Of a stretch of DNA of 64,000 nt, positions 35,073 through 44,399 are shown one piece after another. Origin of the DNA: Geosiphon pyriformis (lineage: Eukaryota > Glomeromycota > Glomeromycetes > Archaeosporales > Geosiphonaceae). The notes beneath the pieces are model-generated. The model ran no database searches. It was not told the origin of the DNA and saw only the letters and a program-made list of their open reading frames with translations. Every line of letters starts with the position of its first letter. Position 1 is the first letter of the stretch. A program made the position numbers and the translations under genes. Location: NCBI GenBank assembly GCA_016748015.1, contig JAAOMT010000034.1, positions 104,728 to 168,727 of the forward strand, read 5' to 3'.

Positions 35073-36225
35073 ACAGCTAAACTCTGATACCATAAATCTG
35101 CAGTATCTTAGAAAAAATAGAAAATCACTTGAAAAGCTCTGTTGTCATTTCATCCATTGGCTGCAATAGCTTTTTTTACATTATTGAGTCATACTTGGGC
35201 ATTGTTTTTTTTGCTGGTGAATTTTTCAATTTTGGTAATGGGTGCATATGTCATTGATACTAATAGTAGTTGTTGTTACAGTTGTAGTTGTTATTGTAAT
35301 TGTTGCTAGAGTAGTGCTTATGGCTATTGCTGTTGCTGTTGCTGTTCATTAATTGATGGGGCTGGTGGTGGATTAATTATGATTTCTGAAAGTAAGTTTT
35401 TCTGAGTAATAATATTGGGATTTGGATCATTCTGATTTTCTGGAGTTTGATTAACTGGAGTTTCGATTTCTGAATTTTCTAGAATCAGATTTTGTTTGCT
35501 AATTTCTTGATCACTACTTTCCTCTTTCTTAGAGTTGGCTATTTCCCAAGAACCAATGGCTCCGAAATCTGGTTGTGATAGTAATGATCAAATTTCTAAT
35601 GGTATTGGGGATCACAATTTAAATTTCTCAAAATAATTGCTGTATGTTTTTAATAACTTTGCTCTCTTTTGTTTACTTTAAAATGAAATTCTGTTTAGTA
35701 GTGTTGTTGTGCTTGCTGTAGCTGTGCTTATTATATTGATAGTACTTTTAGGTGTGTGGTGATATAATGAATTAGTAAGTAAATCAAATTTTTGTTTCTT
35801 CCAAGTGAGTAGTTGAATTTGTTTTGGTGTTCCTGCTGATGTTTATAATCTTTTTTTTTTCTTGTTAATAAAAGTAATAAAAAATTTCTGTTTGGTGTAT
35901 TTTTCAATTTCTCTGTTTATTTTTGTGATTAGAGGTGCAAATAAGTAGTTTTGTGGAAGAGTGGTATTTTAAAGTAGTTTACTAAAGAAATTGTTGAAGG
36001 TGAATTCTGGATCTCCTTGGCCTCCCAAATGATATACTATTTTCTTATTGATATAGCAGTTAAAAGTTGATTCTGTTGACCAACTATTATTTGTTAATCT
36101 GAGATAGGTGTGATAGTGTTGGAATAAAAATTTTGTGAATCTTAAATGGTTTGTCTCTGTTTCTTTAGATTCTGCCACTGTTTCAGATAGGTGTTTGTTG
36201 GTGCTGGTTTTCTGTAAGATTATAC
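35073..36225 (-). pseudogene. Element C gag, 5' part
   Basis: Minus strand. Begins near 36178 with GTG GCA GAA (VAESKETETNHLRFTKFLFQHY) and is open to 35969, then decays. Pro/Gln-rich linker near 35300-35550, then the start of the capsid core up to the F insertion at 35073 (KAIAANG then WYQSL in decayed form). The rest is at 26480-27327. PBS of C: 36225-36241, TGGTGCTCTCTGTGAGG on the minus strand. Confidence 0.82.
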
Positions 36226-36243
36226 CTCACAGAGAGCACCAAA

Positions 36244-37047
36244 TATTACAGGTAATTATTTGGGGTCTCAAGCAAATAACAAACCCATAACTTGGTGTTC
36301 AATTGTTGACTAATGATAGTTTCTGAAGGTTTTCATGATCTGAAAATTTTGGTTGGGTTTTTTGTATAATAGACAGAAATTCTAATGTGGTTTTTTTTAA
36401 TGGTGTTTCAAGGGTCAATCTGTGGGTTAAGTAGTTATTGTTTATCACTTTCCAGAATTGTAATTCTATCAATTCTTTTTTCAGTGTGGTGGCTAACAAT
36501 CTCCTAAAAAGCTATTCTCAAATCTAAGTGTCTACCCTTATTTCTGAGTCTTTTACTAATATTATATCCTGATGTCAGTAATTTAGCACCTTAATTTTTT
36601 TAATCAATTAGTACACAACAAAAAATAACAAAACAAAATAAAAAAAAATAAAAAAAAATAAAGAAATAAGCCAAGGCAATGAATACTAGTATTCCATTAA
36701 TAGCCATAATTAAAAACTATTGTTCTAGTTTGGTTAAGTATCAATTACTATCAACATAGAATGTTAATAGTGGGAAGTGAATTTAAAATATTGAATAATT
36801 ATTTATTAATATTTGTAATGTGGAAAGTTGCTTAGATCAAATCTAAACTGAGAGGTTTGTCTTTTCTGCTTCTAATGCTACTGCTATATATACTTAATTT
36901 ATGTTTTATGAGATTGTTCACATTCTTGAGCAATATGCTATGATTTCTTAAGCAATGCTCATATTGCTGAACAATATGCTCATGTGCTAACTACTACTCT
37001 CTTATTGGTCTGCTATTTTTTTATAACTGTTTTCTTTATAAATAATA
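36244..37047 (-). repeat. Element C 5' LTR
   Basis: Minus-strand LTR between the PBS of C and 37047. Ends are decayed: on the minus strand it starts TATTATTTATAAAG (from TGTTACTTATAAAG) and ends CTGTAATA. Palindromic array near 36915-36980, shorter than in the 3' LTR; TATA-like box near 36893. It provides the uninterrupted version of the site where D inserted. Confidence 0.88.
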
Positions 37048-37086
37048 CCATTAGCATTTTTGTTTTTTTTTCCCCTTTTGTAATGT
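37048..37086 (-). pseudogene. Element G RNase H end fragment
   Basis: Thirty-nine bases matching the NANGLS-coding end of RNase H in C (19340-19375) and H (near 40175). It continues at 47367 on the other side of element H, whose duplicated ATGT is at 37083-37086 and 47367-47370. Left of it is the LTR of C; the integrase and 3' LTR of G are absent. Confidence 0.75.
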
Positions 37087-38025
37087 TGTTACAGGTGATT
37101 CTTTGGGGTGTTGTGTAAATAACAAACTTGTAACTTGGTGCTCAAAGTGATTGGTGACAATGATAATCTAAAGATATTTTATCTAAAGGTTTTCCAATTG
37201 AGTTTTTTGTATAATAGACAGAGATTCAATAGTAACAGTTTATCAGTAGTTTCCTGAAACTGTAGTTTTGTCAATTGCTTGCTCAGCTTGATGATTGATA
37301 ATTCTCCTGATACAATATCCTCCATAAGTGTATACTAGTGCTGTTTTCTGATGTCAGTTCCTCCATAAGTCCTCCAAAAGTAAGTATTGTTTAAGCAAGT
37401 TTATTCCTTTATAAGTCCTCCAAAAGTAAGTATTTTTTAAGTATTTTTTAAGTAAGTTTTATTCCTTCATAAGTCCTTCAAGAGTAAATCCTTTAATCAA
37501 GTTAGTAGACAACAAAGAAAATAAAAAAAAGATAAAAAAAAAAATAAGAAATAAGCCAAGGTGATTTGCAAGTTAGTATCCCGTCAATAGCCGTAATCAA
37601 GAGCTATTGTTCCAGTATGGTTAAGTATCCATTACTATTAACATGAAGTGTTGATAATGAAGAATGAATTTGAGATAATAAATATTTATTTATTTGAGAA
37701 TTGTGGTAACTAAGCTAAGGATTCTTGGTGTTAATTCTTTTTTTTCTGCTTCTAATGCTACTGCTATATATACATATTTGAGATTTCTCAATTCTTCAAT
37801 TCCTTGCAACAGGAATCCTGGAATTTCTGGAATCCTGCAATTCCTGATGAAAGGAATTCTGAAATTCTGGAATCCTGCGATTCCTTGTCGGAGAATTCTG
37901 AAATTTCTGGAATCCTGCAATTCCTCTAAGAGGAATCTTGGAATTCCACATTTACTATGTCTACATCTGATTGGCTAATATCTACTGACTAATAATACTA
38001 TATTTCTTATATTTTATAAGTAACA
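37087..38025 (-). repeat. Element H 3' LTR
   Basis: Plus-strand start TGTTACAGG, end AAGTAACA. The GAATTCC/GGATTC palindromic array (37795-37960) lies upstream (minus sense) of the TATA-like box near 37770. In the first 87 aligned bases it differs from 46440-47366 at 11 positions, all transitions. Polypurine tract at 38026-38042. Confidence 0.92.
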
Positions 38026-38850
38026 TTATTCTCTCTTTTTAATATTGAGCTCCGTCAAAATCTAATTCCTTTAATTTTCCTTCTTGAATTATTTCTTGAA
38101 CTTCTTTTTTGAGTATTACTTGTGTTATTTTAGTTTGTAGTTCTTCAAATTGGGCATTGGTCATTTTTTCCAATTGATTACTTGTAACTGTATCTATTGC
38201 TGTGTTGAGTAAAATTTCTGGTCGGTTTTGAAATCTCATATATAGCCAGTAAATGGCTCAAGCTTGTGTGGTTAGATTGTTCTTTTCCACAAATTGTTCT
38301 AGTTGTCTCAGCATTGTTGTGTCAAATAACCATTTTGTTTTGTCAGTGTAAAAATTCTGGATATTTACATGTTGTCCCAAGTAAAAATAACAATAGTTTT
38401 TCAGAAATTGTTGTGTTCACTAAGTTCAAGTTTCTCTGGTAAGCTCTTGGTGTAATTCGACTATTTGTTGTTCTTTTATGGCCAATTTTATCTTGGTCAT
38501 AATCTTGTTAACAACATTTTCAAGTCTTTTCTGTGCTTTGTTTTGTGGTATCTTTGCCGTATGTTTGTAACGAATAGTTTGTTAATTGATTGTAATTTCC
38601 ATCTCCTGGTGTTGAATTAATTGAATAATTTGTTGGGCTAGTGAATGGATATTGTCCGTAATTTTCATTTTTCTGATCTCTTCTGTCACGTCAACCATGT
38701 TCTTATATATTCTTTTGTCAATCAATTGGACGTGTTGTTGTCAATAATAATGATTGGTTCTAGATCTCATAAAATTTTATTTGGTTGGACTAGTATTCTC
38801 TGTACTTCTAATTGTAGAATATTACTGGTAGATAATAATGTTATATGGTG
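38026..38850 (-). pseudogene. Element H C-terminal tail after integrase
   Basis: Minus strand. The tail follows the integrase C-domain. Its last part is open at 38039-38239 (PEILLNTAIDTVTSNQ, ending LDFDGAQY and a stop just before the polypurine tract). The end is Lys/Glu/Gln-rich and probably helical. Homologous to the D tail (ends FDRAQY) and the F remnant. The frame differs from the upstream pol frame, so a frameshift lies between. No family recognised. Confidence 0.65.
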
Positions 38851-40080
38851 GTATAGTTTCAGTCAATCTCTATGTGCTGCTTTGGTCAAGATTTTGTTAT
38901 TCAATCTTAATTTGTAAGCTCCATTTCCTAGAATTTCTTTTATGTGAAATGGTCCGTCTCATTTGGGGTCAAATTTTCCACTCCATTGTTTTTTCGCTTT
39001 GGTACAATATAGTAGTACTTTGTCTCCAATTCTGAATTCAACTGGTTTATCTGGTAGTTAGTTATCATGTCTTTCTTTTTGTTTCTCTTGTGATCTTTGT
39101 ATGTTATCAGCTGCTCTTTGTCATTTGTTTTCTAATGTTTCCATTAAGTCATATGTTCTTCTTAGCAATGTGTTTTTGAAATTTTCTTCTGTTATTGGTT
39201 CAGTTGGGTATGTGCTGACTTCTATTTCCATTGGTAGTATTGCTGTTCTACCATATACTAATTCAAATGGTGTTGCTTGTATAGTATCTTACTTCATTGT
39301 TCAATAAGCAAATAATACTGATGGTATCAACAAATCCCAATCATTCTGGTTTTCTTGGCTAAGCTTAGCTATTGCCTTACATAATGTTCTGTTAAATCTT
39401 TTGACTAATCTGTTGGTTTGTGGATAGTATAGTGATAATAGTGGTTTCTTAATTCCAAATCTTTGGCTCAATTCTGTTAATGTTCTGTTCACAAAATGAG
39501 TTTCTTGGTCTGATAATAATTTTTTTGGACATCTATGTCGACAAATCAAATCCTGATGAACAAATTTGGCAACAGATTCTGCATCCACTCTTTGAATTGC
39601 TTTTGTCTCTGGCCATTTAGTGAGATAGTCCATGGCTACTGCTATGTATCTGTTTCCTCTGCTGGTGATTGTTAATGGTCCGACTAAATCAATTCTAATA
39701 TGGTCGAATGGTTGTCCCACTTTGATTGGTTTTAATGGTTCACTGGGTTTTATACCTCCTCTTTGCTAACAAGCATCACAATTTTGAACATATTGGATAA
39801 TGTCTGGATACATTGATGGCCAATAATACCTTTTTTTGGTTCTTTCTATGGTTGCTTTTTTGTGAAAATGTTCTGTTGTTGGATTTGAGTACATGTTGAA
39901 TAATATTGTTTCTTTTTCTGGCTCTGTAATTACTTTGGTTGGTTAATCTAGATCTCCAATAAAGTATATTTTGGTAAGTGATAAAATATTTTGATTGTTG
40001 TTTGATACTCTTTCATTTCGTTTGAGATAAATTCTCCTTGAACTGTTGAGTGTTTATATAATGTTGCAGTTGTTGATATT
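38850..40080 (-). pseudogene. Element H integrase
   Basis: Minus strand. Zinc region 39760-39910 (HFHKK, RYYWPSMYPDII, CDAC). The core is open at 39301-39720: RIDLVGPLT (Asp), LLSDQETHF (Asp) and NRLVKRFNRTL, where the catalytic Glu is Lys by G-to-A. The C-domain with a GPF motif (DGPFHIKEILGNGAYKL) lies near 38880-38960. Stops near 39299, 39765 and in the C-domain. Confidence 0.92.
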
Positions 40081-40155
40081 TTTGTATGTTCATCTTTTGT
40101 TATATTTTTCGTTGGTATTGTTCTGGTTTTGTTATATTTTTGGGTTGAAATGTTC

Positions 40156-40614
40156 TTAGATTTGTCTCATTCGTGACAAACTGTCAGCATTTCCATTGTT
40201 TTTTCTCTTTTTATAATGTATAGTATAATTATATGATATGAGTGCCATTTTCCATCTTGACTGTCTTCTATCTCCAAATTCTTGTTTTTGAAGTGATGTT
40301 AATTCTTTGTGATCTGTGTATACTTTAAACTTTTGGCTCAAGTATTCTTTCCATTTTATAACTGCCCAAAAGATTGCTAAGTGTTCTTGTTCTGGTGTTC
40401 TATAGTTTTTTTTAGCTGGTGTTAGACCTCGGCTGGCATATGCTACTGGATGTTCTCTACTGTCCAGTCCTTTCTGAGATAGTACTGCTCCCAATGCTTG
40501 GCTAGATGCATCAGTAGTAATAATGAATGGTTTGCTGTGATCTGAATAGATCAGTACTGGAGCTTGAATGAGCTTTCTTTTCAGAATATCAAAAGCTTTT
40601 TGTTGACTTTCTGT
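40156..40614 (-). CDS. Element H RNase H segment of Gag-Pol
   Basis: Minus strand, same frame as gag and RT. FIITTDASSQALGAVLSQ near 40500-40550 carries the first catalytic Asp, PEQEHLAIFWAV near 40385 the Glu, and VYTDHKELTSL near 40300-40325 the Asp. The end is NADSLSRMRQI, then a stop where other copies continue with Gln. Apart from a stop around 40612, all RNase H signature residues are intact. Confidence 0.88.
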   Translation of the reverse strand, partial: TESQQKAFDILKRKLIQAPVLIYSDHSKPFIITTDASSQALGAVLSQKGLDSREHPVAYASRGLTPAKKNYRTPEQEHLAIFWAVIKWKEYLSQKFKVYTDHKELTSLQKQEFGDRRQSRWKMALISYNYTIHYKKRKNNGNADSLSRMRQI

Positions 40615-41346
40615 TCATTCATATTTTGTATTCTTGGTTTGCAGTTGGTTGAGTGGCTGTGCTATCTTGAAAAAGTTCTTGATAAAACATTGATAGTAGC
40701 TGGCACATCCCAAAAATGATTTCAGTTCTGTCATATTAGTTGGTACTAGAAAGTTCTTTACTATTTTTATTTTCTCTGGATCCGTTTTAATGTTGTCTTT
40801 ACTGACTATGTGTCCCAAAAATTTTAGTTCTGTCTTGCCAAAGAAGCATTTTGTTGCATTTAACTTTAGTCCTGCTCTTCTTAGTCTTTCGAACACTTGT
40901 TGAAGATGATGAAGATGATTATCAAATGTTTTTGAGAATACATTGGTGTCGTCCAAGTATACAACTATTGATTTCCACAATAAGCCAGTATAAACAATTT
41001 CTATTAGCTGTTGGAAAGTGACTGGTGTGTTGGTTAAGCCAAATGGCATTACTTCAAATTCAAAATTTCCTTCTCTGGTAGTGAATGCTGTCTTTTTTTT
41101 GTTGGCTGGATCCATGGCTACTTGCCAGTAACCACTGTTTAGGTCTAATGTTAAAAACCATTTGTTTTCACCAAAAGTGTCGAATAATTCTTGGATCCGT
41201 GAAGTGGAGTAGCTATCTTTCTGAGTTACTCTATTGAGTTTTTTATAATCCACACAAAAGCAGATTTTCCCATTTTTTTTCCAGACAAGTATCATTGGTG
41301 ATGACCATGGGCTCATTGATGGCTGAATTAGCCCATTATTAAGCAT
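40615..41346 (-). CDS. Element H reverse transcriptase segment of Gag-Pol
   Basis: Minus strand, open over 243 codons. SPWSSPMILVWKKNGKI, VDYKKLN, TLDLNSGYWQVAMD, MPFGLTNTPVTFQQL, then the intact active site VVYLDDTNVF near 40945-40965, then FGKTELKFLGHIVSKD. The N-terminal start (DIIQHQIKTGDAMPIKQ) lies in the preceding open stretch 41347-41550, separated by one stop. This is the most intact RT of its subgroup in the window. Confidence 0.95.
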   Translation of the reverse strand: MLNNGLIQPSMSPWSSPMILVWKKNGKICFCVDYKKLNRVTQKDSYSTSRIQELFDTFGENKWFLTLDLNSGYWQVAMDPANKKKTAFTTREGNFEFEVMPFGLTNTPVTFQQLIEIVYTGLLWKSIVVYLDDTNVFSKTFDNHLHHLQQVFERLRRAGLKLNATKCFFGKTELKFLGHIVSKDNIKTDPEKIKIVKNFLVPTNMTELKSFLGCASYYQCFIKNFFKIAQPLNQLQTKNTKYE

Positions 41347-41640
41347 TCAGTTTATCTCTTGACAGATAATCTCATGGCTAGCTAGTAGTACTCGGTATGC
41401 TCTTTGTTTAATTGGCATTGCATCTCCAGTTTTGATCTGATGCTGGATGATGTCAGTTTGGCCAAACTTGTTTTCACTGGCAAAGATATTGTTGAAATTG
41501 TTGAGCAACATCTTAAGTTGCATATGTTGGAGTGGATCTAAGTTTCTCATGTTTATTTATTCCAATTGTTCTGGTTGGAGCAAATAACATTTGCTTTGTC
41601 CGTATATTATTTGTGATGTGATATTGACATATCTACAAAG

Positions 41641-42381
41641 CTATGGAAAGTCTGGAATGGTACTTGGTGGTTGATCTTCTATTTTAGTGCTTAAGTATCC
41701 AATGATAATTTTGGCTGGTATTACTATGACATTTCCTGTATTATTGTAGATGGGAATTTTGATGTGGCTGTAATCTTTGGCTGGTATATGGAGATTGATG
41801 AATCTAATCTCTCCTGATTCACAAAGGGTTAGTTCTGTTTCAAAAATCTGATTCTGTTCTTTTACTTTCTGCTTTATCCCTATCATGTACTGGCCATATA
41901 GTAAAATGAAAATTGTTTGACCCGTTGAGATAATTTTTTCTTGGTCAACAATTTTTTTTTCTGTCATATTGATTGGTACATCTACTCTACCTATCAATCC
42001 GAATCCCTGTATTCCTCTTGCTGTTATTCCTAATTTTTCCCTCTTTTCTACTAATACTAACTGAACTACTCTAACCAGAGACAGGAATATTGCCTGTGCT
42101 ATCTTTTCATTGGGCTCTATTATATAGGCTTTTTCTGAGTCATTTTGTAGCATAATGATAATATTTCCTACATATCCTGCATCAATTATTTCTCCTCTTA
42201 TATTAATCTCTCTTTTTGCTAAACTACTCCTAGATACTAATTGAACCATTGTTGTTGCCGGAATTTCCAGTGCTATTTTCAAATCAAGACAGATGTGTGA
42301 ATGTGGTTCCAATTTGATGGCATCTTTTCCTGGATACCTCAGATCAAACCCAGCATTAGTATTATGTATGCGTTCTGGCAT
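41641..42381 (-). CDS. dut-like: Element H dUTPase segment of Gag-Pol
   Basis: Minus strand, open over 246 codons, in frame with protease and RT. dUTPase motifs in order: NAGFDLRYPGKD (1), SRSSLAKRE (2), IIDAGYVGNI with catalytic Asp and the Tyr that packs on the uracil ring (3), IEPNEKIAQAIF (4), GIQGFGLIGRV (5, Ser/Thr partly lost). A domain of about 130 residues, the usual size for a trimeric dUTPase subunit, is followed by about 100 residues of a linker also conserved in D, F and G (LHIPAKDYSHIKIPIYNNTG). It would hydrolyse dUTP near the replicating particle. Whether it is released by the protease or works fused is unknown. Confidence 0.93.
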   Translation of the reverse strand: MPERIHNTNAGFDLRYPGKDAIKLEPHSHICLDLKIALEIPATTMVQLVSRSSLAKREINIRGEIIDAGYVGNIIIMLQNDSEKAYIIEPNEKIAQAIFLSLVRVVQLVLVEKREKLGITARGIQGFGLIGRVDVPINMTEKKIVDQEKIISTGQTIFILLYGQYMIGIKQKVKEQNQIFETELTLCESGEIRFINLHIPAKDYSHIKIPIYNNTGNVIVIPAKIIIGYLSTKIEDQPPSTIPDFP

Positions 42382-42405
42382 AATACTTTCATTATTATTA
42401 CTGAA

Positions 42406-43695
42406 CTATTTAAGTTCCTGTTCCTTGGTAAGGTCAAAAAGTGCAATATATTGTTCATAGTTTGGATCAGAGTTTAAATCTGAGTTGGAATCATTGTCAT
42501 TACTCTCGCCATATTGAATGGAACTGGAACCGGTGTTTTTATTGTTGTTGTTATCGGAGTTTGAATTGGAATTAAAATTCAATTCCGATTCTGATGCACA
42601 GCTGCTGATTGGTTCCTCTTCTTCTGGAATTGTGTAGATCATGTGTGGTAGTGGATTGTAGATGAGATCACACTCATTACAATACTGAAAGTCACATGAG
42701 ATTAAGCAATGTTGACATAATCAAGTTTTCAGCTGCTCTAAACATTGCTCTTGTTTTTTCTTAGTAAGTGCCAAATGCTGGTAATGTTTATAAAATTCTT
42801 CAGGGTCATCTTCAATGTTGCCAAAGACATCGAACGTTTGAATGTATTTGGATTCAAGAAATGATAGAGGATTATTTTTTATCTCTAGTAATTTGCTGGT
42901 TGTCATGTCTTCTGTTTTTGCATATGCCATTCTCCATAGTTCATCTTTGTCATGGGGATATTCTTCCAATTGTTCCAACACTCGTTTCCAGGCATCATTG
43001 ATTGGTGTTTCTTTGCTTACCCAATTATTTATCAGTATGGTGTATTGACATGTTTTGTCACATGTTCTTTTATGTCCAGGAATATCACTCCACATTCCTT
43101 TGTCTAGTAAGATAGTTCTACATGCGAGACATGATTGGTTATTCCACTTTTCTTGTTGTTTTGGTCATCCAAAGTGCTCTATGATGCATAGGTGACAGTA
43201 AAATCTTGTGGCCATAGAGTATTCTTCGTCATCGCCACAGTATGCACTCATTGATAACAATTTCTTACCACAATTGATGTATTCCAATTTTGGTCGACAA
43301 TAATTGGTTGGTGGTGATAAAGTGTATGCATCTGAACTATAAGTGCTGCTGGTAAGAGTGGTTCCTTCTTCTTTCTCCTTTCTCTTTCCCTTATCAGTTT
43401 CTTCCTACTCCCAGTTGGCTGGTTTGTCTTGGTCATTATCAGTTTCTCAGTTTTGGTCAGTTTTTCAGATAAGTTTTTTGTTTTCTTTCCCTTTTCTCTT
43501 ATTGTCTTAAGAAAGTATTGGTGGTAGCTCATTGTGGTCTTCATTGGCCCATGAGACTTGGTAGGCTTCCCAGGTCAGTTTTCTTGTTTCTTTCTTGAAC
43601 TCAATGAGTAGTTGGTCATTGCTTGGCTTAAAGTGGTTACAAGTGGCTGGTGTTCGAATATGCTGACCATTTTGGCTCAGTTGGAGCTCTTGCAT
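42406..43695 (-). pseudogene. Element H Cys-rich (putative zinc-binding) module
   Basis: Minus strand, same frame. Between 43250 and 43060: YINCGKKLLSMSAYCGD (first Cys changed to Tyr), RFYCHLC, QSCLACRTILLDK; then TCDKTCQYTILINNWVS near 43020-43060. Helical middle (EEFYKHYQHLALTKKKQEQ), then the second cluster LCQHCLISC, YCNECDLIYN near 42665-42715. A Ser/Asn/Asp-rich acidic linker (42406-42642) joins it to the dUTPase. A Lys/Glu-rich linker with stops (43260-43520) separates it from the protease. Confidence 0.78.
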
Positions 43696-44358
43696 TGTCC
43701 AATCGAGTACGGTGTTTGTTTTGGATAGCCAATTATTTCCAACATGAGCTTGGTACTAAGTGGCTTCCATCACAAGAACTTTGATGGGTACTGTGATGCT
43801 GTTAATTTTGATAGGTAGGTTGTCTATTTCGCCTATTGGAGTTTTGATTGCTCCATCAGCTGTGATGATTCTTGCACTGGCAGCTTGGTCAACTCGGTGA
43901 CCTAATTGATTCATGAATTGCCTTGTTATGATACTGCCAGCTGATCCACTATCTAAGATCAGTTTAATGGCATAACCATCAATTTTGGCATCTGTATATA
44001 TGGTGGTAATTGGCTTCTCTTCCAGAGCTGCTCCACTAAATAATGAAATCTCGATCGTTTCTTCCAAGTCAAAGAGAAAGATGGCCACAAGCAATTCGTT
44101 ATTGATAACAGTTGCTGGTGGAATGTTGTTGGTAAGTGCTTGTTGTTGGTTGGATCCCGAATTGTTGGTGGTGGTGTCTTTTGAGATAACCAGGAGACTT
44201 AAATAGTTCTGGGAATTTGGGTTTTGGGTGGCCCCAGTACCCAAATTCCAAGAACACGATCCTGATGGTGAGTTGGAAAAACTGGGGATCAGTTGATGAA
44301 CAACCATTGCTGATCTCCAGTTTTGTGTGATTCTAGGTTTGGGGTGGCCTAATGTCAT
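43540..44358 (-). pseudogene. Element H aspartic protease
   Basis: Minus strand. Open 43756-44358, then 43507-43695 after one stop. The active site LILDSGSAGSIITRQ (near 43935-43960) is intact, followed by the flap-like ARIITADGAIKTPIG and IPIKVLVMEAT. Preceded by a Ser/Asn-rich linker (QNPNSQNYLSLLV). In frame with gag upstream and the Cys-rich module downstream. Confidence 0.92.
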
Positions 44359-44399
44359 ATTAACTGAATTCTGGGGTGGTGTCTGAATTGATTGGGGTT

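Larger units (their letters stand above)
6258..37047 (-). mobile_element. Element C: dUTPase-bearing Ty3/gypsy element, split by D, E and F
   Basis: Removing D (6548-16597), E (21715-24692) and F (27328-35072) with their duplications leaves one minus-strand element: 3' LTR at 6258-6547 plus 16602-17198, integrase, RT, dUTPase, Cys-rich domain, protease and gag, and 5' LTR at 36244-37047. The order matches uninterrupted element H. Its flanks do not match each other. On the left is AC-ending gag sequence of B (ATAC), on the right RNase H sequence of G (CCAT), so no target duplication is visible. Ectopic recombination or misassembly may have replaced one flank. Both lost catalytic residues and many stops mark it as dead. 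Confidence 0.85.
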
